The notes: generated from the letters alone by a model not told the origin. 64,000 nucleotides of DNA from Paenibacillus xylanexedens (GCF_001908275.1 NZ_CP018620.1:4464001-4528000), one strand, 5' to 3'. Positions 26,829-36,094 are shown, numbered from the stretch's first letter. Numbers and translations: made by a program.

Positions 26829-27404
26829 ATGAGTCTGGCGGAATTGATCAGGGAGCGCAGGAGTATTCGTAAATGTAACTCTACGCCGGTGGACCAGGAG
26901 TTGGTTGTAGAATTACTGCGTAAGGCTATACGGCTTCAACCATTTGTTGAGTCTGGCTCATGGCGTGTAGTATATGCCGGAACTCCAGAAGCACGCAAAC
27001 GGTTGGTGGACTGCATGCTGGAACAGATGTCACAAAGCAAGCTCGGCAAGCTGATTCCAGGGAAACTTCTGGATGTTTTTAAAAAGAGATTTACCGATAT
27101 TCCTGCGCACGTCATTGTTATGTCGACTGTAGGACCGGATCGTCTGACCAATGACCGCAATTATGCGGCTGCCTGCGGGGTGATGCAGAGCTTCCAACTG
27201 TTGGGCTGGGAACGAGGGTTAGGAATGTTATGGGATACAGAGTCCATGATTCAGCATGAAGGGTTCTTCAATGGAATTGGCTTACGTGAGGATGAAAGAT
27301 TTGTTGGTATTCTTCATATAGGATATTACGACAAAGCGCCAAGAAGTCGGAAAAGGACACCAGCCGAGCAGAAGTGGACCGTATTGCGAGGACAGTCTAC
27401 ATAG
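26829..27404 (+). CDS. Nitroreductase-family protein
   Basis: 191 residues from the ATG at 26829, with AAAGGAG upstream (an in-frame GTG at 26820 is too close). The N-terminal LIRERRSIRKCNSTPVD is the FMN-binding signature of the nitroreductase fold; the C-terminal half, FVGILHIGYYDKAPRSRKR, is the usual ending with Arg residues for FMN phosphate. Family enzymes reduce nitroaromatics, quinones or flavins with NAD(P)H. It is second in the MarR operon, 17 bases ahead of a paralogue. Confidence 0.83.
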   Translation: MSLAELIRERRSIRKCNSTPVDQELVVELLRKAIRLQPFVESGSWRVVYAGTPEARKRLVDCMLEQMSQSKLGKLIPGKLLDVFKKRFTDIPAHVIVMSTVGPDRLTNDRNYAAACGVMQSFQLLGWERGLGMLWDTESMIQHEGFFNGIGLREDERFVGILHIGYYDKAPRSRKRTPAEQKWTVLRGQST

Positions 27405-27421
27405 AAGAGGAGGATATGAAC

Positions 27422-27907
27422 ATGAAATTGTCAGATCTGGAAGGAGACATGGACGGTCCGAGTGAGTTTTTGGATCAACCGGTATCGCAGGACCTAATCC
27501 TTGAATTGCTCAATCATGCTGTTTGGGCGCCAAATGATGGCCTCCGAGAACCGTGGCGATTTATCTTTGCCGATAACCAGTATGGGGACATCATGCAAGG
27601 ATTACAGAACCAGGCCCCTGCGTATCTTCTGGTCTTGGTGAAGGAAGAGGCGGATCAATATAAGCGGGAAGAGGACTTTGCAGCTGTCTGCTGCCTAATT
27701 CAGAATTTCCGCTTGCTGGCTCATGAGCAAAGTCTGGGTGTGCGTTGTACCTTGCATGACTGGATGTACGACCCGAGCCGTACTGAAATGTTTGGTGTAC
27801 TGAGTAACGAGCGCATTGCTGCGGTTCTGGAATTGGGATACGGTGCAAATCAGTGGAAAGGAAATACGGAGTTTCCTGAGACTCAACTTCATTTTGAACT
27901 GATGTAG
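27422..27907 (+). CDS. Nitroreductase-like protein lacking the N-terminal FMN motif
   Basis: 161 residues from the ATG at 27422, best spaced from GAGGAGG; ATG 27416 is possible. The middle, LLNHAVWAPNDGLREPWRFIF, is the nitroreductase substrate/FMN segment (APSxxNxQPWRF in others), and the end ERIAAVLELGYG fits the fold, but the usual RRSxR start is absent: the protein begins at SEFLDQPVSQDLILELL. It may form a heterodimer with its neighbour or be a diverged partner. It is the last gene of the MarR operon. Confidence 0.75.
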   Translation: MKLSDLEGDMDGPSEFLDQPVSQDLILELLNHAVWAPNDGLREPWRFIFADNQYGDIMQGLQNQAPAYLLVLVKEEADQYKREEDFAAVCCLIQNFRLLAHEQSLGVRCTLHDWMYDPSRTEMFGVLSNERIAAVLELGYGANQWKGNTEFPETQLHFELM

Positions 27908-28017
27908 GGGTGGAGACGATGGGATGAGACTCCAAAATGTGAATAAATCCCGATTCAGATTGCACTTGCTTTAATACAGAGGATGGAGTTACACCAATGT
28001 TTATCTACTAATGAAAT

Positions 28018-28075
28018 GTCGAGTGACAAGAAAATATACCCATTAAAGTCGCTATTTTAGCGGCTTTTTTTGTTG
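28018..28075 (+). repeat. Dispersed terminator repeat (short form)
   Basis: GTCGAGTGACAAGAAAATAT followed by the core TTAAAGTCGCTATTTTAGCG and T-run (28044-28071). The right-hand palindrome is missing. It lies between the convergent nitroreductase and AraC genes. Confidence 0.8.
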
Positions 28076-28086
28076 GATAAAAGACG

Positions 28087-28983
28087 TTACTTGGAGTCCG
28101 AGTCGTTGTTCGTAACTTGTTTCCGATAATGCTGTGGAACTACACCCATCTGTTTACGGAAAATGGACGAAAAATAACTAGAGCTTTGAAAACCACAGGC
28201 AAGTGCAATTTCACTTATGGATCTCCGTGTTTCTTTTAACATTTCACAGCTTTTCTGAAGTCGATATTGAGTGACATAGTTACTTGGCGATTGACCCACA
28301 TATTTGTTAAACAGTTGGCAACAACGGCTTCTGCAAACAGCTCCGGCCGATGCGATCTCCTCAAGCGTTATCTTCTGATCATAGTTCTGGTGAATGAATT
28401 GAGTCATTTCCTGAACATGCGTTAATATGCCGGGTTGACCGGAAACAGGCGTCAACTGATCGCCAATTGCAGCACACAATGAGAACGCTTGGGATACCAA
28501 ACGAAGTGGATTGGGAGGCGTATGTTCCCTATGCATTTCCCGATAGAGTTCCTGAATGGACTGTACTATGTCTTGTTGCCAGGCCATCTGCTCCACGAGC
28601 ACAACAAAATCAGCCATTTTAGAACTGAATTTCTCTTCCCAGTACGTCTGAAGATATGAAGTTTTCTCACCAAGGATAGAGGGATGAATAACGACCACTA
28701 GGAACGAACAATCGTCGTGATCCGCAGTAGCATAACCAAAATGCAAGCGCTGGCTATTTACAAACAGTCCATCTCCTTGGTGCAACCGAGTAATACGACC
28801 ATTAACAGAGAAATCCATTGATCCTTTTAATACATAGATAAACTCCAGATCCACATGCCAATGAGCAACTGCAGCATGATTATTAAATTGATGAAGACTT
28901 CCCTTGCGGACATAAAGTGGTAGATCAGGGAGATTATAATTCAACCTTTCCGATAAATCAGAGAACACCTCTAAATCTGTCAT
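28087..28983 (-). CDS. AraC-family regulator with cupin sensor domain
   Basis: 298 residues, AGAGGGG before the ATG on the minus strand. The N-terminal cupin (about 20-105) includes HWHVDLEFIYVLKGSMDF and VNGRITRLHQGDGLFVNS; the C-terminal AraC domain (about 195-290) has the double HTH with ITLEEIASAGAVCRSRCCQL and a second motif ISEIALACGFQSSSYFSSIF. It is divergent from the MATE transporter gene and most likely activates it. Confidence 0.88.
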   Translation of the reverse strand: MTDLEVFSDLSERLNYNLPDLPLYVRKGSLHQFNNHAAVAHWHVDLEFIYVLKGSMDFSVNGRITRLHQGDGLFVNSQRLHFGYATADHDDCSFLVVVIHPSILGEKTSYLQTYWEEKFSSKMADFVVLVEQMAWQQDIVQSIQELYREMHREHTPPNPLRLVSQAFSLCAAIGDQLTPVSGQPGILTHVQEMTQFIHQNYDQKITLEEIASAGAVCRSRCCQLFNKYVGQSPSNYVTQYRLQKSCEMLKETRRSISEIALACGFQSSSYFSSIFRKQMGVVPQHYRKQVTNNDSDSK

Positions 28984-29118
28984 TGAGAATCCCCTCTTTG
29001 CATAAATGTATACGATATTAATAAAAGTATAGCCAATATTGATGGAAACAACAATGATTTCGCACTATTCTTATATTATCGAAAACCATCGAGAGGACAG
29101 ATATAGGTGAGAAAACGC

Positions 29119-30483
29119 ATGCAACTTCAAGGTTTCGGCAAACGCGACTTTAATCGAGAGTTAATATCGCTTGTGATCCCCATTGCATTACAAAATCTGA
29201 TATCAGCAACGGTGATATCTGTTGATGTGATCATGCTGGGTATGATCAGTCAGTCTGCAATGGCAGCCGTGTCACTCGCCGGACAAATCACGTTTACATT
29301 AACACTATTTTATATGGGGCTGTCAGCAGGAGCGAGTATCCTCACGGCCCAGTATTGGGGGAAAAAAGACACACCAACCATACAGCGCATTCTTAGTATT
29401 GCCTGCGTGTTCTCCTTATGTATATCGATTCTGTTTTTTCTGTCTTCCTTCCTGATTCCAGAGGCACTGATAAACTTATTTACCAATGATCCTGAATTAA
29501 TTCAATATGGCTCAAGGTTTTTACAGTTTAATTCCTTTTCTTATCTTGTGATGGGACTATCGCAAATGTATCTTAGTGTAATTCGAAGTATGGAAAATGC
29601 AAAACTCGGTGCGTGGATTAGCTCCTTATGTTTGATCTTGAACATTTTGTTTAATGCCATTTGCATTTTTGTATTATACCCATCTAGTCCTGAATTGGCG
29701 ATTCCGGCAGTAGCTCTTGCCACAGTGTTGGCTCGTATGATTGAACTCGCATGTTGTATGATGCATTCCTTAACGAAGGGAACCATTCGTTTTCGTTTAC
29801 CAGTACGTGACCGCATTCAGCGTAATCTATTAAAGGATTTCTTGAAATATACGCTGCCCGTACAGGGGAATTATATCGTCTGGGGAGGAGCACTTACCGC
29901 TACGGCTGCCATTATAGGACATGTGAACTCCGATATGGTAGCGGCGAACTCAATTGCATCTGTAGTTAAAAACTTAGCGGTTGTTCTGTGTGGAGGTATA
30001 GCTACCGGGGGATCTGTGCTTGTTGGAAAGTATCTCGGACAGGGTGAAATGGCGAAAGCAAGGTATGCAGGTAATCATATGTGCTATTATGCTTTAATTT
30101 TCGGAGTCATTGCAGGCTGCACGATTCTGTTAATTAAACCTTTGGTTTACTCCATGGTCAATTTGAACCCCGTTGCTCAAAGTTATCTAAATGGCATGTT
30201 ATACATTAATGCATACTATTGTATAGCGAAATCGTTTAACTCCACAACTATAGCAGGTATATTCCCGGCAGGTGGAGATTCCAAATTTGGATTATGGTGT
30301 GACACTGTTGTGATGTGGCTTATTATTCTACCACTTAGTTACCTATGTGCTTTTGTATGGCAAGTATCTCCCATTTTCTTATATTTCGTCATCAGCCTAG
30401 ATGAGTTGATTAAACTGCCTATTGCTTTCACCCGTTATCGTCAGTTTAAGTGGCTCAATAACTTAACTAGAAACTTTACATAA
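29119..30483 (+). CDS. MATE-family multidrug efflux transporter
   Basis: About 454 residues with twelve hydrophobic helices. The ATG at 29119 follows AGGTGAG with 7 bases; the in-frame GTG at 29107 (458 residues) has GAGAGGA and cannot be excluded. The first helices, ELISLVIPIALQNLISATV and VDVIMLGMISQSAMAAVSLA, are typical of the NorM/DinF group. It would export cationic drugs or metabolites using Na+ or H+. Divergent from AraC; followed by an acetyltransferase gene after 70 bases. Confidence 0.9.
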   Translation: MQLQGFGKRDFNRELISLVIPIALQNLISATVISVDVIMLGMISQSAMAAVSLAGQITFTLTLFYMGLSAGASILTAQYWGKKDTPTIQRILSIACVFSLCISILFFLSSFLIPEALINLFTNDPELIQYGSRFLQFNSFSYLVMGLSQMYLSVIRSMENAKLGAWISSLCLILNILFNAICIFVLYPSSPELAIPAVALATVLARMIELACCMMHSLTKGTIRFRLPVRDRIQRNLLKDFLKYTLPVQGNYIVWGGALTATAAIIGHVNSDMVAANSIASVVKNLAVVLCGGIATGGSVLVGKYLGQGEMAKARYAGNHMCYYALIFGVIAGCTILLIKPLVYSMVNLNPVAQSYLNGMLYINAYYCIAKSFNSTTIAGIFPAGGDSKFGLWCDTVVMWLIILPLSYLCAFVWQVSPIFLYFVISLDELIKLPIAFTRYRQFKWLNNLTRNFT

Positions 30484-30553
30484 ACCTGATCTTCACAAGG
30501 GATTATGTAAATCACTCTAATATATATTAGCTTTCTATAAAGGAGAAGATAGG

Positions 30554-31183
30554 ATGAATATTCAAGAACGTATGGCAAGCAAACAATTATTTACAGATGA
30601 TGATGTGAATTACCCGAGAGAGGCTTCGGAATTAGCCAAAGCACGCCAGCGAGGTAAGGCACTTTGCTATGAAATCAACAATTTGCATCCAGATGAGGTG
30701 GAGAAGCGCAAAGCCTTAATGAAACAACTTTTTGGTAGCATAGGTGAAAATGTATGGATGGAACCTCCACTCCGCATGTCATACGGATCAAATACGACCG
30801 TAGGAAATAATGTATATATCAATTTCAATCTAACCGTGGTTGATGACTATAAAGTTACGATTGGCGACGATGTTATGTTTGGGCCAAATGTAACGATTGC
30901 TGTAACCAATCATCCTCTACACCCGGAGAAGCGCAAAGAAGGTGGGATGTTTGCATTACCCGTGGTCATTGAAGATGGAGCTTGGATCGGGAGCGGAGCG
31001 ATTATTCTACCAGGAGTCACGATTGGCAAAGGAAGTGTCATTGGTGCAGGGAGTGTCGTAACCAAAAATATCCCTGCAAACGTAATCGCTGTCGGAAATC
31101 CATGCAGAGTTCTTCGTGAGATTACCGAACAGGATCGAGAGCTTTACTATAAAGATATGCGTTTTGATCAGGTTGAATGGTAA
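30554..31183 (+). CDS. Sugar O-acetyltransferase (LacA/Maa type)
   Basis: 209 residues, AAAGGAG before the ATG. N-terminal Mac domain (about 5-60) then left-handed beta-helix hexapeptide repeats (for example TIGDDVMFGPNVTI and VVIEDGAWIGSGAIILPGVT). The catalytic His is in VTNHPLHPEKRKEG. The C-terminus VIAVGNPCRVLREI is the family ending. It transfers acetyl from acetyl-CoA to a sugar or glycoside, in the cytosol. Possibly co-transcribed with the MATE gene. Confidence 0.92.
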   Translation: MNIQERMASKQLFTDDDVNYPREASELAKARQRGKALCYEINNLHPDEVEKRKALMKQLFGSIGENVWMEPPLRMSYGSNTTVGNNVYINFNLTVVDDYKVTIGDDVMFGPNVTIAVTNHPLHPEKRKEGGMFALPVVIEDGAWIGSGAIILPGVTIGKGSVIGAGSVVTKNIPANVIAVGNPCRVLREITEQDRELYYKDMRFDQVEW

Positions 31184-31219
31184 AAGAATGACATCTACAT
31201 TTTAGAAAGGAGTTCGTTG

Positions 31220-31387
31220 ATGACTATCATCTATGCTGTTATTGTATTGTTGCTTCTCTTTTTCGTCATTAGAGCCATTGTTCATTACCGCCGAACCCAC
31301 TTGATCGCAAGTAACATGAAAAAAAAGTTTGACCATTACTATAATGAAGATGGCTATCATAATGATCAGCATATTGATAGGATTTGA
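31220..31387 (+). CDS. Small single-span membrane protein (55 aa)
   Basis: The start has AGAAAGGAG 7 bases upstream. The product has one N-terminal membrane helix (IIYAVIVLLLLFFVIRAIV), then a basic and His/Tyr/Asp-rich cytosolic tail ending NDQHIDRI. No family is recognised. It lies 36 bases behind the acetyltransferase and could belong to the same transcript. Confidence rests on the ribosome site and the clean membrane-helix pattern. Confidence 0.55.
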   Translation: MTIIYAVIVLLLLFFVIRAIVHYRRTHLIASNMKKKFDHYYNEDGYHNDQHIDRI

Positions 31388-31604
31388 TTCAGAGAATAAC
31401 AGGAAACTGTAACTCTTAATATAAAGAAAGCAACCGCCTAAATGGCTCGTTTGTTTTCTTTCTGGTTATGGTCGGGGGTGAGGATATGTAGACGTTTAAA
31501 GGCAGATTTCCAAGTTAATGGGACTGTCTCAAAAGGAATTCCGCCTTGCTCCAAGCGCTAACGAACCTCAGTAACGCTTTTCGACAGTAACTAGGCGTGG
31601 AAAT

Positions 31605-31715
31605 ATCTAAGCACAAGAACATATTATAATTAAAGTCGCTATTTTAGTGGCTTTTTTATTTTATCGGTACAGGTGCTTGTCCCAAGCTAAGGACAAGCAC
31701 TTGTACCGAATTTGA
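31605..31715 (+). repeat. Dispersed terminator repeat, full length with best palindrome
   Basis: Core AAAGTCGCTATTTTAGTGGC plus T-run at 31631-31660. The right half is a second hairpin: TCGGTACAGGTGCTTGTCC (31664-31682) pairs with GGACAAGCACTTGTACCGA (31691-31709), 18 Watson-Crick pairs and one wobble over 19, loop 8. The 215 bases before it hold no gene; a stretch beginning GGGACTGTCTCAAAA near 31520 resembles IS-end or dispersed sequence but is not classified. Confidence 0.85.
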
Positions 31716-31812
31716 TGCATCTCTAAATAGTGAAATTTAAAACTTATTGACATGAATGTAGTACCAGTAATTTCTTTACCAGAATCCAGGAATAATAGAA
31801 ATCAAGTATACA

Positions 31813-33369
31813 TTACCTGCCGGAAATTTTATTCAGCGAAATTTCTTGTTCCTCCAGCAGTCGTTTCAGCTTTTGGCGCTGCCGTTTTTCCTTCTGACGG
31901 CGCTCTTTGTCCTCAGCCTTTAGAGCCTTGAGCAGGGAGAAACACATACCGATAAGGACAATAGCGAACGGCAATGCGGTTACAATGGATGCCGTCTGGA
32001 GGCCAGTTAACCCCCCGCTGATTAGCAGTACTACCGCGATGGAGGACTGCATGATTCCCCAGGTTAATTTCACTCTTGTACTTGGGTCCAACTTGCCATC
32101 TGAAGTGAGCATGCCCAGTACAAAGGTAGCTGAATCAGCCGACGTAATAAAGAAGATCATGATCAGGATTGTGGCGATGAATGCCACGATCGTGCCCAAA
32201 GGCAGCTGCTCCAGCATAAGGAATAAAGCGGTTGTCGTATCTTCCATGACAGCCTCCGCCAGATGAGCGGTATTGAACAATTCCATGTGAAGTCCTGTTC
32301 CACCAAAGACGGAGAACCAGATAAATCCGAAAAGACTTGGAATAACCATGACGTAAATTACAAATTCCTTTATGGTTCTTCCTCTGGATACCCTTGCGAT
32401 AAAAGTGCCGACAAAAGGAGCCCATGAGATCCACCATGCCCAGTAAAATAACGTCCATGCTCCAATCCAGGTTTCTCTTGAGAACGGCGTCAGTCTCAAA
32501 CTCATGTTAATAATATTCTGCATGTAACTGCCCAAGGTTGTTGTGAATGTGTCAAATATAAAAGAAGTCGGTCCAGTCACCAATACAAACAACATCAATA
32601 GCACAGCTATAACGAGGTTGACGTTGCTCAGAATCTTAATACCTTTATCCAGACCGGAGGTTGCCGAGATTAAGAACAGTACGGTTACAACTATGATAAT
32701 GACAACCTGAGACAGAGTCGAGTTAGGAATACCGAATAAGTGATTCAGACCTCCGCCGATCTGAAGTGCACCCAATCCAAGCGAGGTCGCAACACCAAAG
32801 ATGGTGGAAATGACCGCCAGAATATCAATGACCTTACCAAGCCATCCTGCAGCAAGACGCTCACCGATCAGAGGAATAAAGGTGGAACTGATCAGCCCTT
32901 TGTATCCTTTCCGGAACTGGAAGTAAGCAAGCGCTAAGCCAATAACGGTATAGATAGCCCAAGGATGCAGCCCCCAGTGGAAAAAGGAATAACGCATTGA
33001 AAGTATGGCTGCTTGCGTTGTTTCGGGTACCGCCCCCTCAGGTGCAGATAAATAGTGGGACAGCGGTTCAGCAACTCCCCAGAACACCAGCCCAATGCCC
33101 ATACCCGCGCTAAACAGCATGGACAGCCAGGAAACCGTAGAATACTCCGGCTCATCATCGTCATCCCCAAGCCTAATACCGCCAAATCGGCTGAACGCCA
33201 GATAGAAAGCAAAGATCAGGAAGAACAGTGTCGCTAGCAAATAAAACCAGCCAAAATTCTGAATAGAGAAGTTGTAGGCAACATTAGCCACATCCGCCAG
33301 CTGATCAGGAGCGACGGCTCCCCATATTGCAAACAGTGCAACGATGATAATTGTGATTGTAAATACCAT
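31813..33369 (-). CDS. BCCT-family betaine/choline/carnitine transporter
   Basis: 518 residues, CGGAGGT before the ATG on the minus strand. Twelve membrane helices with family motifs: GMGIGLVFWGVAEPLSHY and FYWAWWISWAPFVGTFIARV followed by SRGRTIKEF, the Trp box of the substrate site. The first strand GIRLGDDDDEPEY precedes it as usual. It is closest in layout and length to OpuD-type glycine betaine uptake systems for osmotic stress. The C-terminal tail is strongly basic (RRQKEKRQRQKLKRL), as in BCCT carriers whose tail senses osmolarity. Monocistronic. Confidence 0.92.
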   Translation of the reverse strand: MVFTITIIIVALFAIWGAVAPDQLADVANVAYNFSIQNFGWFYLLATLFFLIFAFYLAFSRFGGIRLGDDDDEPEYSTVSWLSMLFSAGMGIGLVFWGVAEPLSHYLSAPEGAVPETTQAAILSMRYSFFHWGLHPWAIYTVIGLALAYFQFRKGYKGLISSTFIPLIGERLAAGWLGKVIDILAVISTIFGVATSLGLGALQIGGGLNHLFGIPNSTLSQVVIIIVVTVLFLISATSGLDKGIKILSNVNLVIAVLLMLFVLVTGPTSFIFDTFTTTLGSYMQNIINMSLRLTPFSRETWIGAWTLFYWAWWISWAPFVGTFIARVSRGRTIKEFVIYVMVIPSLFGFIWFSVFGGTGLHMELFNTAHLAEAVMEDTTTALFLMLEQLPLGTIVAFIATILIMIFFITSADSATFVLGMLTSDGKLDPSTRVKLTWGIMQSSIAVVLLISGGLTGLQTASIVTALPFAIVLIGMCFSLLKALKAEDKERRQKEKRQRQKLKRLLEEQEISLNKISGR

Positions 33370-33464
33370 GATGAGACCTCCGTTATGTAAGCTTCAGCCA
33401 ACTGTTTCCTTAGTATGTGATAGTCCAACTTGTAATATTTCGAAAAGCTAGCTGTTGATAAATT

Positions 33465-33506
33465 AAAACAAACCGCCATGTAATGAAACACTCAGCGGTT
33501 TGTTTT
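33465..33506 (-). terminator. Terminator of the nitroreductase-MarR operon
   Basis: AAAACAAACCGC and GCGGTTTGTTTT form a 12-bp stem with a loop of about 18 bases; read on the minus strand it ends in GTTTTAATTT. It lies between the MarR stop and the BCCT promoter. Confidence 0.7.
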
Positions 33507-33631
33507 GATCTTGCCTGAATAATATATGATCTATAATCTCTTGTTAATCTGAAGATATTGTATCATCTCATCTAACTAGTTTTATTCATTTATGAAAAGA
33601 AATCTGAAGAAGGCTGACTGTCATCGTAAAT

Positions 33632-34057
33632 TTACAGATCCTTCAGATTAAATTGCATGCGTGTAAGCATGTCGGTCATCATTGCAACTTCTTCTTCACT
33701 GAAATCCAGTATCATCTGATGAAGAAACTGGTTTCGATCCTGTTTGAAATTGGCGATATGCGTTAGCCCTTGTTCTGTTAACCGGACGAAGGTTTCCCGA
33801 TGATCGTCGGGGTTTCTTCTTCGTGACACCAAACCGTCTGCTTCCAGTTGCTTCAAATGGCGTGTAACAGCAGCACTGTCAATATGAATGGCCTTCTGCA
33901 AATGGCTTTGTGTAACTTCTTCATGAAGATAGAGATGATACAGCAGAACGTATCGTGAGGAACTGATCCCCGTACAACGTTCAAATTTAGGTTTCAACTG
34001 ATTGCTTATATTTTTAAGTAATATTAATAAGGTTTCTTGTTCCAGCGAACAATTCAT
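33632..34057 (-). CDS. MarR-family transcriptional regulator
   Basis: 141 residues from the ATG at 34057, which follows AAGGAGGGG; the longer frame to 34138 has no ribosome site. Winged helix: FERCTGISSSRYVLLYHLYL, then EEVTQSHLQKAIHIDSAAVT (HTH), LEADGLVSRRRNPDDHRETF (wing) and RLTEQGLTHI. It lies directly behind the nitroreductase gene on the same strand and is the natural candidate to bind the three palindromes before that gene. A 10-bp inverted repeat (34082-34091 / 34124-34133) sits in its upstream region. Confidence 0.87.
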   Translation of the reverse strand: MNCSLEQETLLILLKNISNQLKPKFERCTGISSSRYVLLYHLYLHEEVTQSHLQKAIHIDSAAVTRHLKQLEADGLVSRRRNPDDHRETFVRLTEQGLTHIANFKQDRNQFLHQMILDFSEEEVAMMTDMLTRMQFNLKDL

Positions 34058-34189
34058 GTTTGCCCCTCCTTGAATGGTGCAGAATGTCTTGAAAAGCTTC
34101 ATGTAACAAGGGCATATTCCTTCCAAGACATTCAGCAACTAAAGGCAACTATATCACAATGTGGAGACTACTCGCACTATCGCTTTGAA

Positions 34190-34828
34190 TCATGCCCAAA
34201 ACGTAGTCTCTTCGGCTGGCATACGGTAGGAGGTGTATCCCTCGCTTGCAGCTTTTCCAATTGTCAGTAGCATGACTGGTACATAGCGTTCTTTATCCAA
34301 ACCAAACACTTCGGCAATTTGATCTTTTTCATAACCGCCGACTGGATTGGTGTCATACCCATGTGCACGGGCAACCAGCATCAATTGCATGGAAACGAGA
34401 CCGGCGTCAAGCATAATGACATCGTTCATTTCAGCATCGGACATGTTGTTATAGATCGGTTTGAATGCCTTCAACTGAAAGTCCTTAACATCTTGTGGCA
34501 TTAAGCCATGCTCAACAGCTTTTCCATAGATGTTTTCTGCGTAATCGAAGTTATTTTTGTCCGCAAACACGGCAATGACAGCAGAAGCTTGAGCGACTTT
34601 TTCTTTGTTAAAGCGGGACCGTGGGACGAGTTTTTCTTTTCCCTCTGGAGTATCCACCACAAGGAAGCGCCAAGGCTGCATGTTGATGGAGGAAGGGGCA
34701 GTGCTAGCTTCATTGATGATTTGAGTCATTTCTTCCCTGCTGATTTTTACGGATGAATCGTATGTCTTAATGGAGCGGCGTCCATAAATAATTTCGTTAA
34801 AATCGTTTGTTTGTTGGTATGGTTTCAT
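34190..34828 (-). CDS. Nitroreductase-family oxidoreductase
   Basis: 212 residues with GGGAG-type site before the ATG. FMN motif YGRRSIKTYDSS at the N-terminus, INEASTAPSSINMQPWRFLV in the middle and PVGGYEKDQIAEVFGL with VPVMLLTIGK at the end make a full NfsB/YodC-like nitroreductase. It would use NAD(P)H to reduce nitro-compounds or quinones. First gene of a two-gene unit with MarR; controlled, by position, by the triple palindrome at 34855-34896. Confidence 0.9.
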   Translation of the reverse strand: MKPYQQTNDFNEIIYGRRSIKTYDSSVKISREEMTQIINEASTAPSSINMQPWRFLVVDTPEGKEKLVPRSRFNKEKVAQASAVIAVFADKNNFDYAENIYGKAVEHGLMPQDVKDFQLKAFKPIYNNMSDAEMNDVIMLDAGLVSMQLMLVARAHGYDTNPVGGYEKDQIAEVFGLDKERYVPVMLLTIGKAASEGYTSYRMPAEETTFWA

Positions 34829-34854
34829 AATAGTTACTCTCCCTTTATATTTTG

Positions 34855-34896
34855 TTGATCCATCAATGTTTGACTAGTCAATTGTTGATAAGTCAA
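34855..34896 (-). promoter_or_regulatory. Triple tandem palindromic operator
   Basis: Three 12-bp palindromes, TTGATCCATCAA (34855-34866), TTGACTAGTCAA (34870-34881) and TTGATAAGTCAA (34885-34896, one arm imperfect), have centres exactly 15 bp apart. They lie 27-68 bases upstream of the nitroreductase start. Consensus TTGAnnnnTCAA suits a MarR-type dimer; three phased sites would allow cooperative binding. Confidence 0.65.
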
Positions 34897-35115
34897 ATAT
34901 AAATGATAACTAAGTCCATTTCAATAGTTTTTTTATGTAAAATTATAACAATAAAAGCAACATTTCCGACGATTCTAACTTAACTTTTGCATAATTTTAT
35001 CCTGGTTGTTTAAAAATGAGTAAGGATAATATGCATGAACGCTCAGTGACTAGAAACAAATAAATAATCAGGAATAGCACGTAAAAGGCTATTAGCTTAG
35101 AGGAGTGATACAGAA

Positions 35116-36051
35116 ATGAAAGCAGTTGTGATTAATCAATATGGAAGTAAAGAAGAGTTAGTTGAGCAGGAAGTGAATAAACCGAGGGCAGAAGCCAATC
35201 AAGTGGTTGTAAAATTAGAGGCTACATCCATTAATCCAATCGATTGGAAATTAAGAGAGGGTTACTTAAAAGAAATGTATGATTGGGAATTCCCTATTAT
35301 CTTAGGGTGGGATGTAGCCGGGGTCATAACTGAAATTGGTTCAAACGTTACCAAATGGAAAGTTGGGGATCGAGTATTCAGTCGTCCTGATACAACACGT
35401 TTCGGTTCGTATGCTGAATATACAGCAGTTGATGAGCACCTTCTGGCAAAACTACCTGATTCAATCTCATATGAGGAGGCTGCGGCTGTACCTTTGGCTG
35501 GTTTAACAGCATGGCAGGTACTGTTTACTCATGGCGATCTAAAAGAAGGTGAAACTGTACTTATTCACGCTGGAGCTGGTGGTGTAGGTATGTACGCCAT
35601 TCAATTAGCAAAGCTTGCCGGCGCTCATGTTATTACAACAGCAAGTAAAAAAAATCATGAACTTCTTTATTCGTTAGGTGCTGATCAGGTCATTGATTAC
35701 AAAAAGGAAAACTTTGAGGAGATTCTAAAAGATATAGATTTAGTGTTTGACACGATGGGTGGAGAAGTAGCTGAGAATAGCTATAAGGTGCTTAAGCCAA
35801 ATACCGGAAGACTAATTACCATTGTTGGTGAACCCAATCATGATACTGCTAAGTCTCACAATGTATTAGCAAAGGGGATTTGGCTGCAGCCAGATGGTGA
35901 TCAATTGCAGAGAATGGCAGATCTGATGGAAGAGAAAAAGATAAAGTCGATTGTAGGGGCAACATTCCCGTTTAGTAGACAGGGGATTTATGATGCACAT
36001 GCTTTGAGTGAAACTCACCACGCTGTAGGTAAGATTGTCATTACATTTTAA
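35116..36051 (+). CDS. Zinc-independent NADPH:quinone-type oxidoreductase (MDR superfamily)
   Basis: 311 residues with AGAGGAGTG before the ATG. N-terminal GroES-like part (EATSINPIDWKLREG, then GWDVAGVITEIG and GDRVF), then the Rossmann part with HAGAGGVGMYAIQLAKLAGA for NADPH and the typical SLGADQVIDYK. The catalytic-zinc Cys/His residues are absent, as in quinone oxidoreductases. Substrates are probably quinones or enals. Alone, between the nitroreductase region and the surface-protein cluster, with a terminator repeat behind. Confidence 0.9.
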   Translation: MKAVVINQYGSKEELVEQEVNKPRAEANQVVVKLEATSINPIDWKLREGYLKEMYDWEFPIILGWDVAGVITEIGSNVTKWKVGDRVFSRPDTTRFGSYAEYTAVDEHLLAKLPDSISYEEAAAVPLAGLTAWQVLFTHGDLKEGETVLIHAGAGGVGMYAIQLAKLAGAHVITTASKKNHELLYSLGADQVIDYKKENFEEILKDIDLVFDTMGGEVAENSYKVLKPNTGRLITIVGEPNHDTAKSHNVLAKGIWLQPDGDQLQRMADLMEEKKIKSIVGATFPFSRQGIYDAHALSETHHAVGKIVITF

Positions 36052-36094
36052 AAAAGAAAACTGGGAAAAACCGCTAAATATTAAAATTGGCATA

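Noticed and set aside
31515..31600. GGGACTGTCTCAAAA and following bases resembling an IS end.
   Set aside because: Only one end-like motif is present, with no partner repeat or transposase; too little for a mobile-element call.
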